Source: Clostridium aquiflavi (GTDB lineage: Bacteria; Bacillota; Clostridia; Clostridiales; Clostridiaceae). From it: 64,000 nucleotides of DNA. The stretch covers positions 56,519-120,518 of the forward strand of contig NZ_JAVJAN010000004.1 of the NCBI RefSeq assembly GCF_031344075.1, read 5' to 3'. Under the pieces are notes generated by a model. It worked only from the letters and a program-made list of their open reading frames with translations. It did not search any database and had not been told where the DNA came from. Shown piece after piece: positions 35,203 through 44,026 of the stretch (position 1 is its first letter; each line of letters starts with the position of its first letter). A program made the position numbers and the translations under genes.

Positions 35203-35236
35203 GAAGAATTTATACTTTGTATAAATTCTTCTTTTT
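35203..35236 (+). terminator. Terminator after the GX3 gene
   Basis: GAAGAATTTATAC and GTATAAATTCTTC form a 13-bp stem with a TTT loop, followed by six T. Confidence 0.85.
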
Positions 35237-35283
35237 TAATTTAAGTAAAAAAAAGACTATTTAATGTGAGAAAATTTATGAAA

Positions 35284-35334
35284 CGTGTATAAATGTGTAT
35301 AAATAAGTATAAATGTATACAAATATGTTATAAT
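35284..35334 (+). promoter_or_regulatory. Phased TATAAA repeats at the sorbitol-regulator promoter
   Basis: Five related words (GTGTATAAAT, GTGTATAAAT, AGTATAAAT, TGTATACAAA, TGTTATAAT) follow each other at about one helical turn (10-11 bp), ending in a perfect -10 box TATAAT (35329-35334). No standard -35 box is present. This suggests an activator-dependent promoter or a stretch of bent DNA. The 160 bases between it and the regulator start codon hold no gene. Confidence 0.5.
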
Positions 35335-35493
35335 AAACATGAAATGGTTTGCAGAATTAGTTTTATAACACATTTATCTAAGTTTTTTTTTTATTAGTAT
35401 ACATTTTTTCCAAACTGTGATGAAAAAGTGAATATTAAATAAATTACATTAATGTACTATTATATAATTGTAAGATGGAATGAGGGGTTGAAA

Positions 35494-37458
35494 ATGATTA
35501 CACAATCATTAGAAAGAAAGTTATTTACCATACTTGAAATGTTAGCTGATAGCAAAGGAAAAGCTTTAAAAGATTTTTCGGATGAACTTGGTGTTAGTAC
35601 TAGAAGTATTAGAACTTACTTAAAGCAATTACAGGAAGAAATACCTAAGGATGTTGTGGAAATAGTAAAGACTAATAATTCCCAGTATAAGCTAAATGTG
35701 AAAGATGATGAAAAATTTAAGCAATTGCTAGAGTTAAATAGAAGACAAAAACAAAAATTTTGTCAATTAAATAATCCAGAAGAAAGAATTGATTATTTAA
35801 TAAACAGGTTAGTAGGACTTAATGAGATTGTGACAATTGATGATTTAGCAGAAGAAATGAATGTAGGAAGAACTACTTTAGTTAAAGATTTAAAAAAAGT
35901 AGATCAGAAGTTAGATGAGTATGGATTAATATTAAAGAGAAAAACAAATTCAGGAATAAAAATTGAAGGCGATGAAATTAATTTAAGATTAATTATACTT
36001 GAACATTTATGTAAAACATACAATGATTCAATAATTTTATTAGAAAGCAATAATATTCTTACTAAAAAAGAGATTATTAAACTTCAAGAACAAATAGTAA
36101 TAAATCTAAAAGAAAATAGATTTAGTGTAACTGAAGCTTTAATAAATAACTTAATAAGATATATAGCAGTAATGTTAATGAGATTGGAGAATAATAAAAA
36201 TATAACTTCACTACAATCACAATATAAAATAATAAAGGAATCAGAAGAGTATGAAATAGGAAAAACTATAAAAAGTACAATTGAAACATTAAAAGATGAA
36301 AAAATTGATGATTTAGAAATAATTTTTATAGTAATGCCTTTACTTGGAAGAAATGCACCTTTGTATCATGAAGTATTAAGAAATTTAACAATAGGTGAAA
36401 ATATAACTTTATTAAGAAAACAAATTTTTGACAAGGTTTTTGAATTTACTGGATTAAGCTTAGAAGAAGATGAACAATTAATACAAGGATTAGAATATCA
36501 TTTATATTATGCACTAAATAGAATAGTACTAAATATAAAATATAAAAATCCTATGTTAAAAGAAATAAAAGAAAAGTACAAATTGCCTTATGAAGTTGCT
36601 AAAATAGCTGCTTCAGTAATTGAAGATAAGTATGAGGTACAAGTAGAAGATGATGAAATTGGATACTTAGCATTACATTTTGGAACTTATGTTGAAAAAG
36701 CAGGCAAATCTTTTATTCAAATAGAAAATGCAGCAATTGTTTGCGGGACAGGCTTAGGAACAGCAAAGTTACTAATTATAAAGTTAAAGAAAATACTTGG
36801 AGAAGAAATTAATTTTAAATCATTTTCAGATTTAGATTTTACAGAAGAAATAGCAAGTAATTATGATATGATATTTACCCTTGTAGATTTAGATATAAAT
36901 ACTGAAACACAAATAGTAAAAATCACTTCGATTTTTGATGAATGTCAATTAAAAGGAGAAATAGAAAGTCAAATATTTTTAAATAAGACTAATGAGAAAA
37001 GAAATGATACAGAACAATATATTTTAAATGGAATGTTGGATAAAAAATTAGTATTTTACTTAAACAAAAACAATTTCATGGACAATTTAGAAGATATGTT
37101 GGATAGCTTAATAAAATCAAATATTGTATCAAATGAATATAAGAAAAGAGTTATAGCAAGAGAAAAGAAAGCAGGAACAGCATTTGGTGGAAATATAGCA
37201 TTGCCACATGCAGTGGATGAAAAGGTAAATAGTGTAATAGTTTCATATGGAATACTAGATAAATTACTTGTGGTTGATGGTAAGGAAGTAGGACTCATAA
37301 TATTACTTGTAATACCTTCAGAAAGCCAAAATAGTCAAGATATTATAGTAAAAACATATCAAGAAATTATAGACTTATCAAGTGATAAGAAGATAGTTCA
37401 AAAGCTAATAAAAAGTAAAAATTATAAAGAGTTTAAAGAAGTTTTAGGAAGGAGATAA
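35494..37458 (+). CDS. gutR: PRD-containing PTS-regulated transcriptional activator (sorbitol operon)
   Basis: 654 residues from ATG 35494 (GAGGGG upstream; ATG 35452 lacks one). Order: two N-terminal winged-helix modules (about 1-65 and 105-165), two PTS regulation domains (about 180-390), an EIIB-like domain with Cys417 in IVCGTGLGTAK, and a mannitol/fructose-type EIIA domain with His572 in NIALPHAVD. This is the MtlR/LicR/ManR activator layout, not a short BglG antiterminator. It would be controlled by phosphorylation from HPr and the sorbitol EII proteins. gutM starts 3 bases after it. The symbol is from context. Confidence 0.82.
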   Translation: MITQSLERKLFTILEMLADSKGKALKDFSDELGVSTRSIRTYLKQLQEEIPKDVVEIVKTNNSQYKLNVKDDEKFKQLLELNRRQKQKFCQLNNPEERIDYLINRLVGLNEIVTIDDLAEEMNVGRTTLVKDLKKVDQKLDEYGLILKRKTNSGIKIEGDEINLRLIILEHLCKTYNDSIILLESNNILTKKEIIKLQEQIVINLKENRFSVTEALINNLIRYIAVMLMRLENNKNITSLQSQYKIIKESEEYEIGKTIKSTIETLKDEKIDDLEIIFIVMPLLGRNAPLYHEVLRNLTIGENITLLRKQIFDKVFEFTGLSLEEDEQLIQGLEYHLYYALNRIVLNIKYKNPMLKEIKEKYKLPYEVAKIAASVIEDKYEVQVEDDEIGYLALHFGTYVEKAGKSFIQIENAAIVCGTGLGTAKLLIIKLKKILGEEINFKSFSDLDFTEEIASNYDMIFTLVDLDINTETQIVKITSIFDECQLKGEIESQIFLNKTNEKRNDTEQYILNGMLDKKLVFYLNKNNFMDNLEDMLDSLIKSNIVSNEYKKRVIAREKKAGTAFGGNIALPHAVDEKVNSVIVSYGILDKLLVVDGKEVGLIILLVIPSESQNSQDIIVKTYQEIIDLSSDKKIVQKLIKSKNYKEFKEVLGRR

Positions 37459-37461
37459 ATT

Positions 37462-37878
37462 ATGAATTCGGTTGTATTTTTAATAATTATAGGAATTGCT
37501 GTTTGGATACTTAATTTTATCTTTGGATTAATACAAATCAAGGATTTCAATAAAAATTATATAGAATTAAGAAGATTAGGAAAAGTAGCGATAGGAAGAA
37601 AAAAAGGAATGATTAACTCAGGCACTATAGTTCTTATAAGAATTCAAGATGATGGATTAATTTTAGAATCTAGAAAAATGCAGGGAGTAACAGTAGCAGC
37701 AAGAGTTAAACAATTTAAAGGTCTTGAAAATATGTACATAGATAGTATTGAGGAAAACGATTTAAAAGAATTTAACAAACCACTTAAAAGAGCAATCTTA
37801 GATGCTGTTAAAAACTACAAAAAGTTTAGACATGAGGAGGGAAGTAAAAAAGAAGCAGACTTAGAAGTGGTTGTTTAA
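37462..37878 (+). CDS. gutM: Glucitol operon activator protein GutM
   Basis: 138 residues with one N-terminal membrane helix (about residues 4-24), then a cytoplasmic part (LRRLGKVAIGRKKGMI...DAVKNYKK) matching GutM, the accessory activator of glucitol operons. AAGGAG precedes ATG 37462, within the end of the regulator gene. In E. coli gutM lies after srlD; here it sits with the regulator ahead of the transporter genes. Confidence 0.85.
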   Translation: MNSVVFLIIIGIAVWILNFIFGLIQIKDFNKNYIELRRLGKVAIGRKKGMINSGTIVLIRIQDDGLILESRKMQGVTVAARVKQFKGLENMYIDSIEENDLKEFNKPLKRAILDAVKNYKKFRHEEGSKKEADLEVVV

Positions 37879-37909
37879 GAATTGTAATATATAATGAGGA
37901 GGTTTTCTT

Positions 37910-38470
37910 ATGACACAAATGTTAGAATTATTAGCTAGAGGTGCAGATTCATTCATGAATCTATTTAGAGCAGGTGGTAATCAATTTATGGACTTTGTAA
38001 CAGGTATAATACCACTACTAATAGCACTACTAGTTACAATGAATGCAATTATAAAATTTATTGGGGATGAGAAAGTAGAAAAATTAGCTATGAAATGTGC
38101 TAAAAACCCAATAACTAGATACTTATTATTACCGGTTATAGGAACATTCGTATTTGCGAATCCAATGACATTATCATTAGGAAAATTTATGCCTGAAAAA
38201 TACAAACCAAGTTATTATGCGGCAGCAAGTTTCTCTTGTCACACAATGAATGGATTATTTCCACATATAAATCCAGGTGAATTATTTGTATTCTTAGGAA
38301 TAGCAGCAGGTATTACTACATTAGGTTTTTCAACTACAGATCTAGCAGTTAGATATTTATTAGTAGGTATAATAACAAACTTCTTTAGAGGTTGGATAAC
38401 AGATTTCACAACTTCATATGTAGAAAAACAACAAGGTGTTAAATTAAACACAGAAGTTAAATTAGGATAA
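37910..38470 (+). CDS. srlA: PTS glucitol/sorbitol EIIC component
   Basis: 186 residues, hydrophobic with several membrane helices. Conserved blocks include FVTGIIPLLIALLVT, VFANPMTLSLGKFMPEKYKPSYYA and HTMNGLFPHINPGELFVFLG. It forms part of the sorbitol channel in the membrane. GAGGAGG precedes the ATG. Length matches E. coli SrlA. Confidence 0.92.
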   Translation: MTQMLELLARGADSFMNLFRAGGNQFMDFVTGIIPLLIALLVTMNAIIKFIGDEKVEKLAMKCAKNPITRYLLLPVIGTFVFANPMTLSLGKFMPEKYKPSYYAAASFSCHTMNGLFPHINPGELFVFLGIAAGITTLGFSTTDLAVRYLLVGIITNFFRGWITDFTTSYVEKQQGVKLNTEVKLG

Positions 38471-38553
38471 TTATTAAATAAAAAAATTAATTGAATAAAA
38501 ATTAAAGTTAAATAAGATAAATAAAAAAATAAAAGATTAAGGAGTTGGCAATT

Positions 38554-38925
38554 ATGGGATACAAAAAAGTTAAGATAAACAAAGGATCAGGCGGATGGGG
38601 TGGCCCATTATTAATAGAACCTACAGAAAAAAGAAACAAGGTAGTATATATTACTGGAGGAGCTCAACCAGAAACAGCAGTTACAATAGCAGAATTAACA
38701 GGATGTGAATTAATAGATGGATTTACAACAGGAGTTAAAGATGATGAAATTGCTTGTGTAATAATAAATTGTGGTGGAACATTAAGATGTGGAATCTATC
38801 CTCAAAAGAAGATACCAACAGTTAATATTATGAAAACAGGTAGAAGTGGACCTTTAGCAATGTTTATAAAAGAAGATATTTATGTTTCAGCAGTAAAACC
38901 AGCAAATGTAGAAGTAATAGAATAG
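38554..38925 (+). CDS. srlE: PTS glucitol/sorbitol EIIB (N-terminal half of SrlE as a separate protein)
   Basis: 123 residues from ATG 38554 (AAGGAG upstream; TTG 38545 is too close to it). It starts YKKVKINKGSGGWGGPLLIEP and carries cysteines in TGCELID and NCGGTLRCG that are candidates for the phosphorylated residue. In E. coli this domain is fused to a membrane domain in SrlE. Here the gene ends with a stop, and the membrane half follows as a separate gene with its own ribosome site. Confidence 0.88.
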   Translation: MGYKKVKINKGSGGWGGPLLIEPTEKRNKVVYITGGAQPETAVTIAELTGCELIDGFTTGVKDDEIACVIINCGGTLRCGIYPQKKIPTVNIMKTGRSGPLAMFIKEDIYVSAVKPANVEVIE

Positions 38926-38973
38926 GTTTATTTTCTAAGATATAAAGAATACGATTTAAAGGAGGAAGACTTA

Positions 38974-39540
38974 ATGAGTTACGATACTAGTAAAAAGATT
39001 AGTCAACAAACAGGGGGGCTTGTTGGAAAGATTGGTATAGCAATAGGAAACTTTAGTAGTACATTATTCCAAGCAGGAAGAGATACTATTGACACAGTAA
39101 TTCACACAATATTACCATTCATGGCTTTCGTTGCAGTAATGATAGGTATTATAAATGAATCAGGAGTAGGGAGCTTTATTGCAAATTTACTTACACCATT
39201 AATAGGAAATGTAGGCGGTTTAGTTGTATTAGCACTTATATGCTCATTCCCATTACTTTCACCATTCTTAGGACCTGGTGCAGTTATAGCACAAATAGTT
39301 GGTGTTTTAATAGGTACTGAAATTGGTAAAGGAACTATACCACCACACTTAGCATTACCAGCATTATTTGCTATCAATGCACAAGCAGCAGCAGACTTTA
39401 TACCAGTAGGTTTAGGATTAGCTGAAGCAGAACCAGACACTGTACAAGTCGGTGTCCCATCAGTTTTATACTCAAGATTCTTAACAGGAGCTCCAACAGT
39501 TGTAGTAGCTTGGCTTGTAAGTTTTGGACTATACAGCTAA
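38974..39540 (+). CDS. srlE: PTS glucitol/sorbitol EIIC2 (C-terminal membrane half of SrlE)
   Basis: 188 residues with several membrane helices (VIHTILPFMAFVAVMIGI, GGLVVLALICSFPLLSPFLGPGAV, LPALFAINAQAAADFIPVGLG). It equals the membrane part of SrlE. AAAGGAGGAAG precedes ATG 38974, 48 bases after the EIIB gene. Together the two halves sum to about 311 residues, close to the fused protein, so nothing seems lost. Confidence 0.88.
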   Translation: MSYDTSKKISQQTGGLVGKIGIAIGNFSSTLFQAGRDTIDTVIHTILPFMAFVAVMIGIINESGVGSFIANLLTPLIGNVGGLVVLALICSFPLLSPFLGPGAVIAQIVGVLIGTEIGKGTIPPHLALPALFAINAQAAADFIPVGLGLAEAEPDTVQVGVPSVLYSRFLTGAPTVVVAWLVSFGLYS

Positions 39541-39586
39541 ATTGTATTAATTAAAGAATCTAATTGTTAAAGAAGGGAACAATTTT

Positions 39587-39952
39587 ATGAAGACGATTTA
39601 TAGCACTAAAATAGAAAAAATTGGTGAAAATGCTGAAGAATTTTTTGCAGCAAATATGTTCATAACTTTTAAGGACAATGCTCCTCAAGAATTAATTGAT
39701 TATTGCTTTATTCACAATGAAAATAATTTATTAGAAGAGATAATGCCTAATGATATACTTTGCATAAATGATGTAAATTATGAAATAAAAGCAGTAGGTG
39801 AATTAGTAAATAAAAATTTAAAAGAATTGGGACATATAACATATAATTTTCTAGGAGAAGAAGAAGCACAAGTAGGTGGAACTTTATATCTAGAAAAAAA
39901 AGAAATTGCACCAATTGCCGTTGGTACAATTTTAAAAATAATAAGAAATTAA
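39587..39952 (+). CDS. srlB: PTS glucitol/sorbitol EIIA component
   Basis: 121 residues, soluble. His43 in CFIHNEN is the candidate phosphorylated residue. It ends VGTILKIIRN. It passes phosphate from HPr to EIIB. AGAAGGGA lies before the ATG. A 274-base gap follows before srlD. Confidence 0.88.
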   Translation: MKTIYSTKIEKIGENAEEFFAANMFITFKDNAPQELIDYCFIHNENNLLEEIMPNDILCINDVNYEIKAVGELVNKNLKELGHITYNFLGEEEAQVGGTLYLEKKEIAPIAVGTILKIIRN

Positions 39953-40226
39953 TTTTAAATAGTTAAAAAATAATATTTAAGAAAATTATAAGTCAATTTA
40001 TACAATAAGTCAATTTGATGAAGAGTTTTAAAGTATTTTCAAACTTATATATAAATAATTAAATAATTTATGGAATTAATTGTTCTTTGAATTTGAAATA
40101 GCTTTGATTATGAATGTGCTTATATCGGAAATAAGTAAAAACAATCAAACCTATTTTATTTATCAGATGTAGAGAAACGATGTTCATATAAATTAATGAG
40201 TTAATTTAATGATGGAGGGATAAAAA
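39953..40226. other. Spacer between srlB and srlD with direct repeat
   Basis: ATAAGTCAATTT occurs twice with a 17-bp period (39988-39999 and 40005-40016). A loose inverted structure follows near 40105-40160 (TTTGATT ... AATCAAA). A second promoter or regulator site for srlD is possible, but no -35/-10 pair is clear. Confidence 0.35.
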
Positions 40227-41048
40227 ATGACAAAGTCATGGTTAAATTTAGAAGGAAAAACAGTAATAGTTACAGGTGGAGCATCAGGAATAGGAAAGGC
40301 AGTAGCACAAGAATTTTTAAATAATGGTTCAAATGTTGTTGTATGTGATATGAATCCTAATGCACCACAATTAGATATGAATGAAACAAGTGGAAAAATG
40401 GTATATGTAAATACAGATGTAACAAATTATGATAGCGTTAAAGAAATGGTTTCAAAAACTAAAGAAGCATTCGGTAAAATAGATATTTTAGTAAATAATG
40501 CAGGTATAAATATACCTAGATTATTAGTAGATCCAAAAGAAGAAAATAGTAAGTACGAATTAGATGAAGCTGTTTTTGATAAAATAGTTAATGTTAATAT
40601 AAAAGGTGTATTTTTCTGTGCACAAGCAGTTGCTAGAGAAATGGTAAAGACAGGTTCTGGAGTAATAGTAAATATGTCTTCAGAAAGTGGATTAGAAGGA
40701 TCAGAAGGTCAAAGTATTTATGCAGCAACTAAAAATGCAGTAAATTCATTTACAAGATCTTGGTCTAAAGAATTAGGAAAGCAAGGCGTTAGAGTTGTAG
40801 GTGTAGCACCAGGAATATTAGAAGCTACAGGATTAAGAACTATAGAATATGAAACAGCATTATCTTATACTAGAGGAATTACAGTTGAAGATTTAAGAGC
40901 TGGATATAGCAAAACATCAACTACTCCACTTGGAAGATCAGGAAAATTATCAGAAGTCGCTGACTTAGTTTGTTACTTAGGATCAGAAAGAGGAAGTTAC
41001 ATCCATGGAGTAACTTATAATGTAGCTGGCGGAAAAACTAGAGGTTAA
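40227..41048 (+). CDS. srlD: Sorbitol-6-phosphate 2-dehydrogenase
   Basis: 273 residues of the short-chain dehydrogenase fold: TGGASGIGKAV (NAD-binding), NNAGIN, catalytic Ser in MSSESG, and YAATK (Tyr/Lys pair). It oxidises sorbitol-6-phosphate to fructose-6-phosphate with NAD+. TGGAGGG precedes ATG 40227. Position after the sorbitol PTS genes fixes the substrate. Confidence 0.9.
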   Translation: MTKSWLNLEGKTVIVTGGASGIGKAVAQEFLNNGSNVVVCDMNPNAPQLDMNETSGKMVYVNTDVTNYDSVKEMVSKTKEAFGKIDILVNNAGINIPRLLVDPKEENSKYELDEAVFDKIVNVNIKGVFFCAQAVAREMVKTGSGVIVNMSSESGLEGSEGQSIYAATKNAVNSFTRSWSKELGKQGVRVVGVAPGILEATGLRTIEYETALSYTRGITVEDLRAGYSKTSTTPLGRSGKLSEVADLVCYLGSERGSYIHGVTYNVAGGKTRG

Positions 41049-41123
41049 TTTTATTTAGTAAAAATAAAAAAATGTATTTTAAATCAATTTAGTACTCTCT
41101 CATAAATTTTAAATAAATATAAA

Positions 41124-41160
41124 CATTAAAAGTTCCTAATATTATCAGGGACTTTTAATG
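41124..41160 (+). terminator. Hairpin after srlD
   Basis: CATTAAAAGTTCC and GGGACTTTTAATG, 13 pairs with one G-T. There is no T-run after it, so termination is likely partial and the aldolase gene may be read through. Confidence 0.5.
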
Positions 41161-41206
41161 CTATAAAAATAAATTTTAAGAATATTAATAGGGATGTGAG
41201 GAAAAA

Positions 41207-41875
41207 ATGATATATGTATTAGATACTGCAAACTTACAAGAAATAAAAAGGGCGTATGAATTTTATCCTATGGAAGGTGTTACAACAAATCCATCTATAA
41301 TAAGTAAAGAAAAAGAAGATTTTATAAAAATATTAAAAAATATTAGAGAAATTATAGGTAATGATAGCATGTTACATGCACAAGTTTTATCATTAAAAGC
41401 TGAAGACATGATTGAAGAAGCTAAGTATATAGCAGAGCAAGTTGGAGGAAATATATATATTAAAATACCTGTAACTCCAGATGGAATAAAGGCTATAAAA
41501 ATATTAAATAAAGCTGGATATAAGATAACAGCTACTGCAATATTTACACCACAACAAGCTTTGATAGCAGCAAAAGCAGGAGCTCACTTTGTTGCACCAT
41601 ATGTTAATAGAATAGATAATATTAGCGGAAATGGAGTAGAAGTTGTTGGAGAAATAATTAAATTGTTAGAATTTAATAGTTTAAATACTAAAGTTTTAGC
41701 AGCATCTTTTAAAAATGTTCAACAAGTTAATGAAGTTGCTTTAAGAGGATGTCAATCAGTAACAGTGGGAAGCGACATAATGGATAAACTTATAGAACAT
41801 CCATTAACAGAATTAAGTGTAAAACAATTCATTAATGATTGGGAAAATGCATATAATAAGATTACAGTATTATAA
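41207..41875 (+). CDS. fsa: Fructose-6-phosphate aldolase / TalC-type transaldolase
   Basis: 222 residues, a small class I aldolase barrel: LDTANLQEI, GVTTNPSI, Schiff-base Lys in YIKIPVT, and VAPYVNRIDN. The Gln in HAQV (where transaldolases have Glu) matches the residue of E. coli FSA and favours aldolase over transaldolase activity. It would split fructose-6-phosphate into dihydroxyacetone and glyceraldehyde-3-phosphate, or act as transaldolase. The place next to srlD, whose product is fructose-6-phosphate, supports a role in sorbitol use. Confidence 0.8.
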   Translation: MIYVLDTANLQEIKRAYEFYPMEGVTTNPSIISKEKEDFIKILKNIREIIGNDSMLHAQVLSLKAEDMIEEAKYIAEQVGGNIYIKIPVTPDGIKAIKILNKAGYKITATAIFTPQQALIAAKAGAHFVAPYVNRIDNISGNGVEVVGEIIKLLEFNSLNTKVLAASFKNVQQVNEVALRGCQSVTVGSDIMDKLIEHPLTELSVKQFINDWENAYNKITVL

Positions 41876-41907
41876 TAAGGTAAAAGAATAAAGACATTTT
41901 TAATTAT

Positions 41908-41950
41908 AAAGTAGATAGATTTGTATAGATCTGTCTACTTTAATAATTAA
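41908..41950 (+). terminator. Terminator-like hairpin after fsa
   Basis: AAAGTAGATAGAT pairs with ATCTGTCTACTTT, followed by AATAATTAAG. The stem is strong but the T-run is weak. Confidence 0.55.
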
Positions 41951-42076
41951 GAATTATTATCTTTAGTATAAAATTCCAAAGTTTGAATAATATCATAAAT
42001 GTTTAAGAAATGTTTAATTAAAGTGTGATATAATTGAAAAGTGAAATTTACGTAATTAAGATATGGAGGTATGGTT

Positions 42077-43426
42077 GTGAAAAAAGGATTAACATTAGAT
42101 TTAAGTAAAACACAAGGATTCGTAAAAAACTATGAACTAGATTACATGGAAGGAATGGTAAAAGATTCACATGATAGACTTCATAGTAAAACAGGTCAAG
42201 GAAGTGATTTTTTAGGTTGGATAGACCTGCCAGTAGATTATGATAAAGAAGAATTTGCTAGAATTAAGAAATCAGCAGAAAAAATACAATCTGATTCAGA
42301 TGTATTAATAGTTATAGGAATAGGTGGATCTTATCTTGGAGCTAGAGCTGCAATAGAAATGTTAACAAGTAATTTCCATAACGTTTTAGATGACGATAAG
42401 AGAAAAGTGCCAAAGATATTTTATGCAGGTAATAACATAAGTTCAACTTATATGGCAGAACTATTAGAAGCTATAGAAGGAAAAGATGTTAGTGTAAATG
42501 TAATTTCAAAATCAGGTACTACTACAGAACCAGCTATTGCATTTAGAATATTTAAATCATACTTAGAAAAGAAATATGGTGTAGAAGAAGCAAGAAAGAG
42601 AATATATGCAACTACAGATAAAGCTAGAGGTGCATTAAAAAGCTTAGCTGATTCAGAAGGATATGAAACATTTGTAATTCCTGATGATGTTGGTGGAAGA
42701 TTTACAGTGTTAACACCAGTAGGCTTATTACCAATAGCTGTAGCTGGAATAAATATAGATGAAATGATGCAAGGTGCGGCAGATGCAAGAGAAACATATT
42801 CAAATCCTTCAATTAAGGAAAATGATTGTTATAAATATGCTGTCACAAGAAATGCTTTATATAATAAAGGTAAAGAAATAGAAGTATTAGTTAATTATGA
42901 ACCATGTATTCATTATTTCAATGAATGGTGGAAACAATTATATGGAGAATCTGAAGGAAAAGATAAAAAAGGATTATTCCCAGCAGCAGTTGACTTTAGC
43001 ACCGATCTTCACTCTATGGGACAATATATTCAAGATGGTAGAAGAAATCTTTTTGAAACAGTTATTAATGTCGAAAAAGCTAGAAAAGAAATTACAATAG
43101 AATTTAGCGAAGGCGACTTAGATGGATTAAACTTCTTAGCTGGAAAAACTATGGATTTTGTAAATAATAAAGCATTCCAAGGAACTTTATTAGCTCATAA
43201 TGATGGTGAAGTACCTAACATGGTATTAAATGTACCAGAACTTTCACCTTACTATTTTGGTCATATGGTATATTTCTTTGAAAAAGCTTGTGGATTAAGT
43301 GGATATCTTTTAGGAATAAATCCATTCGATCAACCAGGAGTTGAAGCATACAAGAAGAATATGTTTGCGCTTCTTGGAAAACCAGGATATGAAGATATGA
43401 AAGATGAATTAGAGAAGAGACTTTAA
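42077..43426 (+). CDS. pgi: Glucose-6-phosphate isomerase
   Basis: 449 residues from GTG 42077. GGAGG ends 7 bases upstream of it, whereas the in-frame ATG 42071 is too close. It contains IGIGGSYLGARAA, SKSGTTTEPAIAFR and GGRFTVLTPVGLLP, and the C-terminal catalytic Lys region QPGVEAYKKNMFALLG. It interconverts glucose-6- and fructose-6-phosphate. A TATAAT at 42029 may be its -10 box. The next gene starts 3 bases after the stop. Confidence 0.95.
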   Translation: MKKGLTLDLSKTQGFVKNYELDYMEGMVKDSHDRLHSKTGQGSDFLGWIDLPVDYDKEEFARIKKSAEKIQSDSDVLIVIGIGGSYLGARAAIEMLTSNFHNVLDDDKRKVPKIFYAGNNISSTYMAELLEAIEGKDVSVNVISKSGTTTEPAIAFRIFKSYLEKKYGVEEARKRIYATTDKARGALKSLADSEGYETFVIPDDVGGRFTVLTPVGLLPIAVAGINIDEMMQGAADARETYSNPSIKENDCYKYAVTRNALYNKGKEIEVLVNYEPCIHYFNEWWKQLYGESEGKDKKGLFPAAVDFSTDLHSMGQYIQDGRRNLFETVINVEKARKEITIEFSEGDLDGLNFLAGKTMDFVNNKAFQGTLLAHNDGEVPNMVLNVPELSPYYFGHMVYFFEKACGLSGYLLGINPFDQPGVEAYKKNMFALLGKPGYEDMKDELEKRL

Positions 43427-43429
43427 TTT

Positions 43430-43876
43430 ATGAAAATTATAATTGATGGAGATGCCTGCCCAGGTATCTCCATTATTGAAAAAGTGGCTAAAGATAGAGA
43501 TATACCAGTAATAATTTATTGCGATATAAATCATTTTATACAAAGTAATTACTCAGAAGTTAAAATTGTGGATAGTGGTTTTCAAAGTGTGGATATGTTT
43601 GTAATTAATGAAACTAAAGCTAATGATATAGTTATATCTCAAGATTATGGGGTAGCAGCTATATGTTTGCCTAAGAAAGCAAGAGTAATAAATCCAAAAG
43701 GTTTTATTTATGATGAAAGCAATATAGATCGATTATTAGAAGAAAGACATTTATCCCAAAAAATTAGGAGAGGTGGAGGTAAAACTTCCAATCCTAAAAA
43801 AAGGACTAATGAGGATAATTTAAGATTAGAAAAAAACTTAATAAAACTAATTGAATTAGTTAATAAAAATATATAG
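43430..43876 (+). CDS. yaiI: YaiI/YqxD family (UPF0178) protein
   Basis: 148 residues: IDGDACPG near the start, then VDMFVINET, DIVISQDYGVA and GGGKTSNPKKR. This is a widely conserved family with a nuclease-like (PIN/NYN-type) fold and acidic residues, but unproven function. It starts 3 bases after pgi with weak ribosome signals (AGAGAAGAGAC), so it is probably translated by coupling. A terminator overlaps its stop codon. Confidence 0.85.
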   Translation: MKIIIDGDACPGISIIEKVAKDRDIPVIIYCDINHFIQSNYSEVKIVDSGFQSVDMFVINETKANDIVISQDYGVAAICLPKKARVINPKGFIYDESNIDRLLEERHLSQKIRRGGGKTSNPKKRTNEDNLRLEKNLIKLIELVNKNI

Positions 43877-43900
43877 AGGAGAATACCTCTATTTTTTTTT
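43874..43900 (+). terminator. Terminator overlapping the stop codon of yaiI
   Basis: TAGAGG and CCTCTA with an AGAATA loop, then nine T. Confidence 0.8.
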
Positions 43901-43960
43901 CAGTATATGATAAGAATTATATAAATATGATATAATTTAAATAAAAATTAGCTGAAGTTA

Positions 43961-43988
43961 TTTACAAAAAATGGAATAATTGTATAAT
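43961..43988 (+). promoter_or_regulatory. Promoter of the Y_Y_Y protein gene
   Basis: TTTACA (43961-43966) and TATAAT (43983-43988) with a 16-bp spacer, about 40 bases before the start codon. Confidence 0.6.
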
Positions 43989-44026
43989 ATAATTAAGGAG
44001 TAATATAGAGAGGGGTTTTGAGAAGG

